Assembly (NCBI RefSeq): GCF_003201195.1
Contig: NZ_QICQ01000001.1
Span: forward strand, 62,001 to 126,000
From: Nitrosomonas eutropha
GTDB taxonomy: Bacteria; Pseudomonadota; Gammaproteobacteria; Burkholderiales; Nitrosomonadaceae
Direction: 5' to 3'
Length of the DNA: 64,000 bases
The translations under genes and the position numbers were made by a program. The notes beneath the pieces are model-generated. The model made no database searches and had not been told where the DNA came from. It saw nothing but the letters and a program-made list of their open reading frames with translations. Shown here in pieces: positions 9,178 to 17,519 of the stretch; positions within the stretch are counted from its first letter, which is position 1, and every line of letters begins with the position of its first letter.

Positions 9178-10069
9178 GGCCGTCTCCTTGCGCTTCTTGC
9201 ATTAGATGGGGCAGATGCACCGCTGGGTCAAAACGCTGAATGGCGGGCAGCAGCGACTTCGCCAGCCCATGGCCACGGGTTACCACGTACACGACCGTCG
9301 TATCCTCGGGCGTACCGTGTGGCCCCAAGGCCGAGTGCTGGAAGGTGGCGGTGAGAAAGTCGCCTTGCAACGCACGCGGGTCCAGTTCCAGCCAGCCGCT
9401 GTTGATATGGCTCACGCGCACCGCCGTGACCCACTGATCTTCCAACCGCCAGGACGCCAACGCGACCGCGCGTATCGGCAAAGTCGGCAGCAGCGTGTCC
9501 AGGTTCAGGTCACCGCGTAGGTTCACGCGCATGATGCCGGGTACGGCCTCCACGGTACGCAGCGGTGCATACAGGCTTTGTGCGGCATGGCGCGTGAGCA
9601 CTACAGGCACCGGGGTTTCGCGCCGCGAGGACTTAGCCGAGGCTGTCTGTGCGCCAATAGCGTTGCCCACCGCCTGCTGACCGTAGCGCTCGGGTGTGAT
9701 ACTCCCCTCGACGATCTGCACCGGCTCCAGTGCAGGCTCGCCGTCCTTGGCCGGTTGCGCGGCAATGTCCAGCAGAATCAGTTCCCCGGTGTCCGCGTCT
9801 TGCAACTGCAAACGAGTGGGCTCAATGGACTCATTGGCCCGCAGGTAGACCGCGCCACCGGCACTTTGCACCCGCAGGCGCTCCCCCATGCTGGCGGGCA
9901 CGCCAACGCGCACGTTGCGGTCGATAAACACAATGCGCTCCTGGCCGACGACCAGCGGCACGGCCAACGGCAGGCGTTCCCAACGCAGGATTTCCACCGC
10001 CTGGGCAGGAATAGCCATCATCCAGGCCAAAACGCCCAACCCAGCAAGAACTCGATGTTTGAAGCTCAT
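9167..10069 (-). CDS. ICE mating-pore protein, TIGR03749 (PFL_4704) family, TraK/VirB9-like
   Basis: A 300-residue exported protein. The signal peptide ends near 'AQA|VEIL', and 'ILRWERLPLAVPLVVGQERIV' begins the mature chain, the style of TraK/VirB9 secretin-like pore components. The remainder is beta-rich with no enzymatic motif. It overlaps the TIGR03746 gene by 4 bp (ATGA type) and the TIGR03752 gene by 11 bp. The TraK/VirB9 analogy comes from position beside the VirB10-like gene and is not proven. Confidence 0.85.
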   Translation of the reverse strand: MSFKHRVLAGLGVLAWMMAIPAQAVEILRWERLPLAVPLVVGQERIVFIDRNVRVGVPASMGERLRVQSAGGAVYLRANESIEPTRLQLQDADTGELILLDIAAQPAKDGEPALEPVQIVEGSITPERYGQQAVGNAIGAQTASAKSSRRETPVPVVLTRHAAQSLYAPLRTVEAVPGIMRVNLRGDLNLDTLLPTLPIRAVALASWRLEDQWVTAVRVSHINSGWLELDPRALQGDFLTATFQHSALGPHGTPEDTTVVYVVTRGHGLAKSLLPAIQRFDPAVHLPHLMQEAQGDGHAQ

Positions 10070-10746
10070 TGGGAATCTCCTTGCAGTCCCAGGCCGCTAC
10101 GCGCTGGGGTTTCTGACGCTGGCACGGTAATTCGCTGCGGCGCGCTGTCATAGCAGTCCAGCACCAGCCCGAACGGGTTGCGGGCCGGATCAACGTCCGC
10201 CCGCGCCACCTTGATGGGGTAACGCACCAGCGCCCGCTTGACCTGCTCGGAACCGTGATACTCGTCCGCGCTCAGGTCCAGCGTTACGATCCAGTCGTCG
10301 TCAGAAATCACCCGCACGCGAGCGCTCGGGTTCTCGCCATAGCCGCGACCGGGGATTTCATAGAGGCCACGCACGCGCTGGCGCAGCTCGCCGGTGCTGC
10401 GGCGGTACTCGAAGTCGGTCCGCAAAAATGCCCGGCAGGATGGCGTCAGATACGGCGACAAGACATGCAGGTTGCGGGCGTAGTCCTCTTCGCCATTGGT
10501 CGGCCAACGGTTAAGCTGCTGGAACACATAAAAAGTGAAGGCATAGACCGACTCGGGTGGTACTTCCCACCATTTGCGGGTGCTGCCCGATCGCAGATCA
10601 GGCGGCACGTGAATGGTCAGATCGCGCGGGGCGCTCCACCACCCGCCACCCATGACCAGCGCCACCACCAGCAGCGCGACTGCGCCGATGCGCAGGGTTT
10701 TGATATGCGCCTGCAGGTGCGCGACTTCGTTTTTGAAGCGGCTCAT
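10066..10746 (-). CDS. ICE mating-pore protein, TIGR03746 (PFL_4703) family, TraE/VirB8-like
   Basis: A 226-residue protein with a single N-terminal transmembrane helix (about 18-38) and a periplasmic domain, the layout of TraE/VirB8 nucleation factors. The start at 10746 ('MSRFKNE') is chosen over longer upstream openings because it overlaps the preceding gene's stop by 4 bp and because the upstream reading lies entirely inside the TIGR03750 gene. No catalytic motif is seen or expected. Confidence 0.86.
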   Translation of the reverse strand: MSRFKNEVAHLQAHIKTLRIGAVALLVVALVMGGGWWSAPRDLTIHVPPDLRSGSTRKWWEVPPESVYAFTFYVFQQLNRWPTNGEEDYARNLHVLSPYLTPSCRAFLRTDFEYRRSTGELRQRVRGLYEIPGRGYGENPSARVRVISDDDWIVTLDLSADEYHGSEQVKRALVRYPIKVARADVDPARNPFGLVLDCYDSAPQRITVPASETPARSGLGLQGDSQ

Positions 10747-11141
10747 TGCACGCCCCTTCGGACTGTCCAATAGCCGGTGCGCGTGACCAACGCATGGCCG
10801 CGCACCCAGCCTGCCAGCAACGGGTATGAGATCGCGATGCGCCATTGCAATTGCCGATACAGCCACGTGTCGGGCCTGCCGCGCTTCTTGCGGCGCAGAA
10901 TTCCACCACCGACGAACACGCCCAAGGCAATGCCGACGACAATGAAGGTCGGTGCCAGGGCAATGGTCGAGAAAAGCCAGGACAACGGCGCACCCGTCAA
11001 TAATCCCACCGCGCCCGACAGCCCGCAGCACATCCACAGCTCGTCCGCCGTCAAACCGCGTACCACGACCGGATGGCGATTAAGACGATGCGGCAGAAAC
11101 GACACGGTGCCATCGGACCGGATGTGCTGGTGCTCGGACAT
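10743..11141 (-). CDS. ICE membrane protein, TIGR03750 family, TraL/VirB3-like
   Basis: A 132-residue protein with two adjacent hydrophobic helices (about residues 37-85), a basic 'RRKKRGRPDTWLYR' segment, and a final amphipathic stretch. This resembles short TraL/VirB3-type inner-membrane components. The start at 11141 ('MSEHQHIRSDG') is preferred over a longer reading that would run into the TIGR03745 gene. It overlaps the next gene by 4 bp. Confidence 0.84.
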   Translation of the reverse strand: MSEHQHIRSDGTVSFLPHRLNRHPVVVRGLTADELWMCCGLSGAVGLLTGAPLSWLFSTIALAPTFIVVGIALGVFVGGGILRRKKRGRPDTWLYRQLQWRIAISYPLLAGWVRGHALVTRTGYWTVRRGVQ

Positions 11142-11152
11142 GGGCCGTTTCC

Positions 11153-11512
11153 TTACAGAACTGTCGTCGCTTCGGTGAGCAGCCAGATACCGACCACGAG
11201 CAGCACGGCACCGACTGCAACACTCAGGCCAAACTGGCCCCAAGTCTTCCTGCCCGTGTGGATTTCGGCGTACGTACCGTAGGCGTGGTAGCAGACACCA
11301 ATAAACATGGATGCGACGACCAGTAGCGCCACCAACAGCACGATGTCGTAGCCGTAGTTGCGGATGGTCTCCATAATGCCGCCGCCGGTGCCGCGCGACG
11401 GGTTTTCCAACGTGGGCAAGCCCTGGGCGAACGACAGCCCAGGTAGCGCGAGCGCGCTCAGAGCAAGCGTTAAACGGAGAACAAGGCGGGGGTATGACAA
11501 GCGAGTCTTCAT
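11153..11512 (-). CDS. ICE pilin-like membrane protein, TIGR03745 family
   Basis: A 119-residue protein. The signal peptide is cleaved near 'SFA|QGLP', and two hydrophobic segments follow ('YDIVLLVALLVVASMFIGVCY' region and a C-terminal one). This is the architecture of VirB2/TraA-type pilins, and its place in the operon supports that; the pilin role is inference. The start at 11512 is chosen because a signal peptide begins there and the upstream extension overlaps the TIGR03758 gene. Confidence 0.84.
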   Translation of the reverse strand: MKTRLSYPRLVLRLTLALSALALPGLSFAQGLPTLENPSRGTGGGIMETIRNYGYDIVLLVALLVVASMFIGVCYHAYGTYAEIHTGRKTWGQFGLSVAVGAVLLVVGIWLLTEATTVL

Positions 11513-11526
11513 GATAGATCCTTGAG

Positions 11527-11760
11527 TCAGGACAGGAGGAAAAATGTCAGCACGACGTATATGGCGAGAAAGCGCACCACGACGCCCAGGAACTGACGCT
11601 GGTTGATTCGGCTCTCTGCCCAGCCGACGTAGGCCGTGCGAATGGCCCAGGCCCCCCACAGCAAAAGCACTGCGAACACAAAGCCGACCAAGACGGTCGC
11701 CATGATGGCTGGCGTAATACTGCTATTGACCTGAAAGGCGCTGATCTGAGCGGAGGTCAT
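11527..11760 (-). CDS. Small ICE membrane protein, TIGR03758 family
   Basis: A 77-residue protein with two hydrophobic segments ('AIMATVLVGFVFAVLLLWGAW' and 'FLAIYVVLTFFLL'). It is always found beside the TIGR03745 pilin-like gene in this ICE group. It overlaps the RAQPRD gene by 4 bp. No motif suggests more than a structural role in pilus or pore assembly. Confidence 0.84.
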   Translation of the reverse strand: MTSAQISAFQVNSSITPAIMATVLVGFVFAVLLLWGAWAIRTAYVGWAESRINQRQFLGVVVRFLAIYVVLTFFLLS

Positions 11761-12128
11761 GGCTGGGCCTGCGGCAACGGGTTGTGCTGGGGCGCACGCT
11801 CACTACGGTAATCCCCCGCCAACTCGGTAAGATCCCGCGGTTGAGCGCGCGATGGGGTGAGATGAGACTGAATGCCGGTACGCACACGGGCCAGGTCGGC
11901 CAGCAAGCGCGGATAGTCGAAGTGGTAACGATCACCCGGCACGATGGGCGTGGCCGCTGCACTGTGTGCCACGAATCGTTCCAACGCATCAAGTTGGCGC
12001 AAGACCGCAGCCAGGTCTTGCCGCTGAGCTGGCACATCGGCGTGAGCCGCAAGCGGCACGGCCAAGACCGCTGTGAGCAGGAGAGACACGCCGCCGTGCA
12101 CGGCGCGACACCGAATCGAGAGCACCAT
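11757..12128 (-). CDS. RAQPRD-family ICE protein (TIGR01690)
   Basis: A 123-residue exported protein. The signal peptide ends near 'AAHA|DVPAQ', and the family signature RAQPRD is present literally in 'SRAQPRDLTELAGDY' near residue 95. The family is specific to ICE and genomic-island transfer regions and has no known enzymatic function. It is the last gene of this sub-operon before the interruption by the rightward TIR-domain gene. Confidence 0.92.
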   Translation of the reverse strand: MVLSIRCRAVHGGVSLLLTAVLAVPLAAHADVPAQRQDLAAVLRQLDALERFVAHSAAATPIVPGDRYHFDYPRLLADLARVRTGIQSHLTPSRAQPRDLTELAGDYRSERAPQHNPLPQAQP

Positions 12129-12259
12129 CGCCCCATCCCTTCGTTAGATCAACAATGGAATGATCGTGACGTTGCAAGCGCAATCAGGCTGCAAACAATA
12201 GGAACTGGCGGGCGTCCGGTTTTGGCGAATCAGGCCATCTACGGCAAGAACTGCGTCGG

Positions 12260-12297
12260 TATAATACAAAATGTATCGGCACACGTGAAATGCGAGG
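12260..12297 (+). promoter_or_regulatory. Probable -10 box and Shine-Dalgarno for the TIR-domain gene
   Basis: A perfect TATAAT lies at 12260-12265 and a GAGG at 12294-12297, five bases before the ATG at 12302. No good -35 is visible at 16-18 bp, so the promoter may be weak or activator-dependent. It reads against the surrounding leftward operon. Confidence 0.5.
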
Positions 12298-12301
12298 AAA
12301 T

Positions 12302-12556
12302 ATGAACGATTCCGTGGTTTTGCAGGAAATAATATCCAATCTCGAAAGCGTAGATCGCTCATGGAGCCAAGAGGAAATCAACCGTCCCTTAGACAAACTA
12401 ACATCGGCGATCGCAACAGTGGCGCGCTCCCACGGTGGGTCGTGGTTAGGATGGCAAGCACTTGTTTACTATTCAGGGTTCCAGCCCCCACCACCGGGGC
12501 ACCACTTCAGTTCTGAATGGGGGAAGGACACCTCTTTATCCATGAGACTGGGCTGA
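12302..12556 (+). pseudogene. N-terminal part of a frameshifted TIR-domain nucleotide-binding protein
   Basis: Eighty-four codons from an ATG with a good ribosome binding site to a TGA at 12554-12556. It contains 'GSWLGWQALVYYSGFQPPPPG', a motif that, as I recall, recurs at the N-terminus of predicted nucleotide-binding proteins with a C-terminal TIR-like domain. The +1 frame opens only at 12546 and continues 'WAEYTHETVVLHINELADHP' directly into the TIR ORF, so the two frames overlap by only about 11 bases. The simplest reading is one original gene of about 370 codons broken by a single extra base near 12548. A sequencing error is possible. Confidence 0.75.
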
Positions 12557-12593
12557 ATACACGCATGAGACGGTCGTACTGCATATAAACGAA

Positions 12594-13412
12594 TTGGCTG
12601 ATCACCCAGACTTGGGCCATGTACAGCAGCTCGCTGGGGAAACAGCCAGTACTTTTGACTCAGCAAAGTTGGAGATTGAGTCAATGCTCCGAGCGCTAAT
12701 TTCCAACACAAGTGATAAATATTACGAATCCCTATTGGACGAACTTCTTGGGATAAAAATTTTGCGTGGAGATGTTTTTATCGCCATGCGGGCACCAAAA
12801 AGGAATTTCACTACTCGGGATATGCTTGCGGTTAATCAAGGCATTTGGACCCCGCCTCATTGTTCGGTGGAAAGCCAGGTTTTTGAAATGCTTGGCCCTA
12901 AGGCGGCTTGCGCTCTGCTATTACCTCTTGCAAAAAAAGCACACTCCTACCTCTTACGAGTCAAAACACGGATGGAAAAACAATCTCTGGTTGGAACAAA
13001 TGTTTTTATTGGCCACGGTAGATCGAAAGTCTGGCGTGACTTGAAGGACTTCATCGTTGAGCGCATGAGATTGCCTTATGATGAATTTAACCGAGTCCCG
13101 GTAGCGGGAATCACAAACACCCATCGGCTGAACGAGATGCTCGATGCTGCAGCCATCGCGTTTGTTGTTATGACTGCCGAGGACGAACAAGCCGACGGGA
13201 AGATAGAGGCAAGAACGAACGTCATCCACGAAGTCGGCCTTTTCCAAGGACGCTTAGGTTTTACCAAGGCGATTGTCCTTCTTGAGGAAGGGTGCGAAGA
13301 ATTCAGCAATATTCAAGGACTTGGACAAATTAGGTTTCCAAAAGGAGATATCGCTTCAAAATTCGAGGACATTCGATTGGTTTTAGAACGCGAAGGGCTA
13401 ATTCAGATTTAG
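12594..13412 (+). CDS. TIR-domain (CAP12/Pycsar-type, PF10137-like) predicted NAD-binding effector, C-terminal portion
   Basis: 272 residues are read from a weak TTG; coding extends back to 12546 in this frame, so this is probably the C-terminal part of a longer protein. Residues about 140-270 match the TIR-like nucleotide-binding fold: 'NVFIGHGRSKVW' (first strand and loop), 'AIAFVVMTAEDEQ', 'ARTNVIHEVGLFQGRLG' with the likely catalytic Glu in 'HEVG', and 'GLGQIRFP'. Such TIR domains in bacterial immunity cleave NAD+. The preceding about 130 residues have no motif I recognise. It is transcribed against the T4SS operon and has lower GC than it, indicating acquisition. No cGAS-like or STING-like partner is adjacent. 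Confidence 0.8.
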   Translation: MADHPDLGHVQQLAGETASTFDSAKLEIESMLRALISNTSDKYYESLLDELLGIKILRGDVFIAMRAPKRNFTTRDMLAVNQGIWTPPHCSVESQVFEMLGPKAACALLLPLAKKAHSYLLRVKTRMEKQSLVGTNVFIGHGRSKVWRDLKDFIVERMRLPYDEFNRVPVAGITNTHRLNEMLDAAAIAFVVMTAEDEQADGKIEARTNVIHEVGLFQGRLGFTKAIVLLEEGCEEFSNIQGLGQIRFPKGDIASKFEDIRLVLEREGLIQI

Positions 13413-13464
13413 CACCCTGACCAACGACCCACTGGCCCTTGCAATGCTGGCGAGAAGCCACCGA

Positions 13465-14214
13465 CTATAAATACTTCTTAAAGCTCCCCGCTGTCAGGTT
13501 CACCGCCAGCCCCAGTAGCGCGGCGCTGGGCAGTAGGATTAATAGAGGGTGTAGAGATATAGGCAACGCCAGATAGACCACCCAGGGCAGTACGGCCAGC
13601 GGCATCAGCGACGCTTTAGCGCGGTGGTAAAAGAACCCCGATTCACGACCCGCGCCGAACTTTCGCACGTCACGGCGTACCAATCCATCGACCAGACCAA
13701 CGAACGCCGCCAGCAGGATCAACGGCAAGGTTAGCACCAAGATCAGTAATCGCACCAAGAAAGTGAGCGTGGTGAAGGCCGCGGCAATCAGGTAACGCTC
13801 CGACCAGACGTAAGCCTGGCTCAGGTAATAGCGAAAGTTCTTGGTACCGCTTTGACTCGGAACGCGGGCACGATCGGCAGTGTGGCTCATCCGGTCACCC
13901 ACGCCGGTTTTCACAAAAATCCATTCATGGCCGGTGTCCACCAACTGGTGTGCGGTACGCCCAGGCTCGCGCACGATGACGCTACGTCTGAAGTGGCTTG
14001 ATAAGTGGCTCAACTCATACTGCAGCATCGACTGCGAGTGGCGCCAACCCTGCTCCTTCCAGAACAGGTGCATACCCACACACTCGACCAGGATGGAAAT
14101 TAGCAGTGACCCGATTAACACGCCGAAGAGCTGAAGCGGTAAGCCTATGATGCTGGCTAACACCCCCTGACGGCGCTTTTGCTGTTGTTGTGCCGTGGAT
14201 GCTGCATCGCTCAT
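13465..14214 (-). CDS. ICE membrane protein, TIGR03747 (PFL_4697, DUF4400-like) family
   Basis: A 249-residue inner-membrane protein. It has an N-terminal helix (about 18-45), a soluble stretch with 'GHEWIFVKTGVGDRM', then a cluster of hydrophobic helices at the C-terminus. It is found next to the TraD coupling protein in this ICE group and is presumed to help couple TraD to the pore. It overlaps traD by 4 bp. Its other neighbour is the inserted TIR gene, 52 bp away and convergent. Confidence 0.85.
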   Translation of the reverse strand: MSDAASTAQQQQKRRQGVLASIIGLPLQLFGVLIGSLLISILVECVGMHLFWKEQGWRHSQSMLQYELSHLSSHFRRSVIVREPGRTAHQLVDTGHEWIFVKTGVGDRMSHTADRARVPSQSGTKNFRYYLSQAYVWSERYLIAAAFTTLTFLVRLLILVLTLPLILLAAFVGLVDGLVRRDVRKFGAGRESGFFYHRAKASLMPLAVLPWVVYLALPISLHPLLILLPSAALLGLAVNLTAGSFKKYL

Positions 14215-16385
14215 GGCGCTGCCTCATTGTCCTCGGCGCTGCCGCTTGCCGCATCCACGGGCTCGTCGTCCAGCAGCGTATCGGGCAGCGATTGCTCCTG
14301 CAACCCAGGGATGCCGGTATTTTCCCACCACTGACCGGTTTCTGTATAGCTCTGGCGCATGTACTCGGCGAGCTGCTGCAAATCCTGCGGCATGTTCTCG
14401 TCGGGATCAGGCGCTGGCAACGGCATACGAACCTTCCAAAGTGCCCCGCCCTGCATCAACGCGAAACACTGGCCTTTGGGGAGCTGGACGATATGCGCGG
14501 GTTCGATCATCGGCACACTGGTCATGCTTATGCGATCCTGAGTGTTGCTGGTAAAGTCGGTTTTACCGTGAATATCAGAGCTGTCGGTGGCGCCGCTAAC
14601 GACCGTGGTGGTGTAGACCTCAACCTTGGGTAATTGCTTGGTCAGTAGCTCGGCCGTCGCCGTCTCGCGCACGCGCAACATGAATAGATTGTTGAAGTTG
14701 CCGATCACTTGACCCGCCTTGGCGCGATTGCCAAGACGCGCTTCAATGTCAGACAGAGTCTGCGTGTAGGCGGTGACCTGAATGCCAGCCCCGCCTCCTT
14801 TATTGATCATCGGGATGAATTCATCGCCCATGAGTTCGTTGAATTCGTCCGCATGCAGGTTGATCGGCACCTTCTGACCCGCATTGGCCCCAGGCAGGCC
14901 ATCGTCAATGCCGAACTTGTAAATGTGGCCCGCCACCGATACCAAGTCAGAAAACATGGAGTTACCCACCGCCGCGGCGACCTCGGCATCGGACAGCGCA
15001 TCCAGACCCACATAGACCACCGCCCGTTTGCGGATGATTTGCATCCAGTCGAAGATTGGCCTGGGGTCGTTCAGGTCCGAGTAGTTTGGCGCGAGTAGTT
15101 GAGCGATCTTGCCGCTGGTGAGCTTTTCCAGCAGGGGTAAGAGGCTTGCCACGATCTTGTCGAAATACGTCTTGTCGTAGCGAACGGCGCTACGCAGACC
15201 GTCCAGTACCGGGTCGTAGTTTCGCGCTTGGCTCAGGTACTGCTCCAGCGCGACCACACGCTTCTCGCGTCCGATCATGTTCCTGGGGATGTTCCTGTCG
15301 TTTAGTCGTGCTTCAAGTTGAACTATGACCTCCCAGGCTTTGGGTTCGGTCTTGGCGAAATAATGCTGGGCATACTCGATGAACAGCGCATCGATGTTGA
15401 CCACGTGCCGTTGGATCAACAGATAATCCGGGCGCTGTCCCAGTTCGATCAGCGCACGCGCGACGATATTGACGAAGCGCCAAGCAAATTCTCGGAACGC
15501 CGCCGAGTTGCCCTCGCCCGAGAGCTGGCCCGCAATGCGGGTGGCCACTTCGGAAATCCGTCCGAATCGGCCAACCGCGTTGTAACGCGCGGATATGTCC
15601 GGCCAACCTAGGTGAAACACATAAAACTCGCCTTCTCGCCCGGCGCGTTTGGCCTCCACGTACATGCGTTTGAGCAAATCGGCATCGCCCTTCGGATCGA
15701 AGACAATGACGACCTCATGTTCACCCACGTGGTTCTTGCGTCGAATGTCCTGGGTGATAAAAAGCTCAGCTAACCGCGTTTTGCCCACCCGTGTGGTGCC
15801 CAGCACCAACGAATGACCGACGCGTTCCCCTAAGGGCAGGCTGACGTCCACTTCATGCGGCTCGATGCCATGCAACCGCGGCAAACCGCCGACCGGCGGC
15901 AGTGGGCGCACTGGATTCAATGGCACATCCCATGCCGTAAGCTGCGCCAAACGAGATAAGGGAAATGGCGCGAACTCCAAACGTTCTTCCAAGCGCCGCG
16001 CCAGTCGATAAGCCGAAGTCGGCTCGACGTAGCGGCGAAAATCAGGCCGGTATGTCTGCGTCAGCCTATGCGTATGCTTCTGTTCCCACAAAAAGCCCTT
16101 GCCGATGAACAGCCGCTGCTGGCTGACCGGCACATCGCGGCTGGTCATCACATAACGTGGCAGACGTCGAATGTTGCGGCGGTAGCGCAATATCGCCTGT
16201 GCCTGTCGAAACCGAATGGCACCGAAGACAGCGAACGCCAGAGCGCTACCGATACCAATATCTAGGTTCAGCGCGAGCGCCCACGGGGCCACCACGCACA
16301 AAATCGCGGCGCCGGTACAGACCGCCACGGTGTATAGCTCCACGGCGGGACGCAGCAATACCTCAACCGGCTGGGTCTGCGCCAT
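14211..16385 (-). CDS. traD: Type IV coupling protein TraD (TIGR03743, SXT TraD type)
   Basis: A 724-residue inner-membrane ATPase that links the relaxosome to the pore. Two N-terminal hydrophobic segments (about 15-60) are followed by the motor domain with Walker A GTTRVGKT (196-203) and Walker B 'VVIVFDPKGD' (225-234). A later 'NLHADEFNELMGDEF' segment fits the TraD/VirD4 acidic motif, and the C-terminal tail is acidic. Length and neighbours match SXT/PFGI-1-type TraD. It begins 4 bp from the end of the TIGR03765 gene. Confidence 0.93.
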   Translation of the reverse strand: MAQTQPVEVLLRPAVELYTVAVCTGAAILCVVAPWALALNLDIGIGSALAFAVFGAIRFRQAQAILRYRRNIRRLPRYVMTSRDVPVSQQRLFIGKGFLWEQKHTHRLTQTYRPDFRRYVEPTSAYRLARRLEERLEFAPFPLSRLAQLTAWDVPLNPVRPLPPVGGLPRLHGIEPHEVDVSLPLGERVGHSLVLGTTRVGKTRLAELFITQDIRRKNHVGEHEVVIVFDPKGDADLLKRMYVEAKRAGREGEFYVFHLGWPDISARYNAVGRFGRISEVATRIAGQLSGEGNSAAFREFAWRFVNIVARALIELGQRPDYLLIQRHVVNIDALFIEYAQHYFAKTEPKAWEVIVQLEARLNDRNIPRNMIGREKRVVALEQYLSQARNYDPVLDGLRSAVRYDKTYFDKIVASLLPLLEKLTSGKIAQLLAPNYSDLNDPRPIFDWMQIIRKRAVVYVGLDALSDAEVAAAVGNSMFSDLVSVAGHIYKFGIDDGLPGANAGQKVPINLHADEFNELMGDEFIPMINKGGGAGIQVTAYTQTLSDIEARLGNRAKAGQVIGNFNNLFMLRVRETATAELLTKQLPKVEVYTTTVVSGATDSSDIHGKTDFTSNTQDRISMTSVPMIEPAHIVQLPKGQCFALMQGGALWKVRMPLPAPDPDENMPQDLQQLAEYMRQSYTETGQWWENTGIPGLQEQSLPDTLLDDEPVDAASGSAEDNEAAP

Positions 16386-16389
16386 ATTG

Positions 16390-16932
16390 TCATTGCTCGA
16401 TGCCAGTGGCCGTAATCAATGCGGGATAGTGGTGCAGACCCAGCCGCTCGGCCAGATCGTCAGCCGATACAGGCCAGAGCTGCAGGCCGGGAGCCAGCGT
16501 CCGCAAGCGCTCTAGTCCTTGCATCGTCTCGACATTGACCACGAGACCCGCCGCATTGCGTTCGTGCAGACTTGCCGCATGGCGACGCAGCCAGGCATGC
16601 GACGTCTCATCGTCGCCAATTAAGAAAAACGGCTGTAGGCCCGGTGCCTCAATCACCCGACGCACAACCGCGCCCGGCGTGAGCTTCGCGCTACGCACGG
16701 GCAGCATCTGGGCTTCACCGTCGATGGTTGAAGGCAGCTGGGGAATGGGAACAGGTGGACGCTGTATGCCGCTGGTGCGCGGCTGCAGGTTAAGCGCTTC
16801 GTAGTACGGTAACGCCGATACGCCACCGCGATCTTCCACCACAATCAACGGTTCGGCTGCTTGTAGGGCTGACAAAGGTGTGGCGGTGATCAGGACGCAC
16901 AGGCCGAGCACGGCCAGAGCAATGGATTTCAT
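16390..16932 (-). CDS. ICE protein, TIGR03765 (PFL_4695) family
   Basis: A 180-residue exported protein with a signal peptide ending near 'ALQA|AEPL'. The mature chain contains 'PLIVVEDRGGVSALPYYEAL' and 'FFLIGDDETSHAWLRRHAASL'. No enzymatic motif is recognised. The start at 16932 ('MKSIALAVLG') gives a clean signal peptide and a 4-bp overlap with the transglycosylase gene; longer upstream readings lie inside that gene. Confidence 0.84.
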   Translation of the reverse strand: MKSIALAVLGLCVLITATPLSALQAAEPLIVVEDRGGVSALPYYEALNLQPRTSGIQRPPVPIPQLPSTIDGEAQMLPVRSAKLTPGAVVRRVIEAPGLQPFFLIGDDETSHAWLRRHAASLHERNAAGLVVNVETMQGLERLRTLAPGLQLWPVSADDLAERLGLHHYPALITATGIEQ

Positions 16933-17519
16933 TGTGAACTCTCCAGATAGCTGGCGCGTGACGCGCCGGGCGAACCCTGCACACGGTTCAGGTGCCGGGA
17001 AACGCTGCGCCGATAACGCGCCGCCGGCTCTCCGCCTGCTGGACGGTGGTAACGACCCATTGCCAACAGCCAATCCTCACCCGGCTTGTACTGCTCAAGC
17101 AGAATGGCGGCGGCAATTGCCAAGTTGGCGTAGGGGTCGAGCAGGTCACACGGGCGGTTGTAGCGGTGTTTCTGATAGCCCAGGTTGATTTGCGCGAGGC
17201 CCACATCAACGCGGGTGGGCGCAGCCTCCCTCAGCGTCTGGAGCAGAGCGGTGCAAGCCTCGGCGCGCGTGGCATAACGGTACGACTGACCCGCTACATT
17301 CAGCGACCAAGGCCAAGGGATGATGCGGTTGTCGCGGCGGATGCCGCTTTCTTGCAGGGCCACGGCAAAGAGCACCGTCGATGGGATGCCTACTCGCTGA
17401 GCTGCCAACTGATAGGCGGGAGGGGGGACTTCCTGAGCATACCCGTGACTGGTGAGCAGACCAGCCGCCAACAGCAGCACCCACAGGGGCTGCACCGGGC
17501 TTAGGGTTGTCGCTGCCAT
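16929..17519 (-). CDS. Transfer-associated lytic transglycosylase (SLT domain)
   Basis: A 196-residue periplasmic muramidase that opens peptidoglycan for pore assembly. The signal peptide ends near 'HGYA|QEVP'. The SLT-fold catalytic Glu is E57 in 'AVALQESGI', and the conserved 'VGLAQINLGY' and 'YANLAIAAAIL' motifs follow. The start at 17519 ('MAATTLSPVQ') is chosen because it starts a signal peptide; the longer form would encroach further on the TIGR03759 gene. It overlaps that gene by 19 bp. Confidence 0.9.
   Translation of the reverse strand: MAATTLSPVQPLWVLLLAAGLLTSHGYAQEVPPPAYQLAAQRVGIPSTVLFAVALQESGIRRDNRIIPWPWSLNVAGQSYRYATRAEACTALLQTLREAAPTRVDVGLAQINLGYQKHRYNRPCDLLDPYANLAIAAAILLEQYKPGEDWLLAMGRYHRPAGGEPAARYRRSVSRHLNRVQGSPGASRASYLESSQ

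Noticed and set aside
10747-11037. N-terminal extension of the TIGR03746 gene
   Set aside because: The sequence is the TIGR03750 gene read in another frame; the short start with a 4-bp overlap fits the operon.
12541-12560. Programmed +1 frameshift in the TIR gene
   Set aside because: The slip site GGC-TGA offers no re-pairing for a P-site tRNA as in prfB, so a mutation or sequencing error is more likely than programmed shifting.
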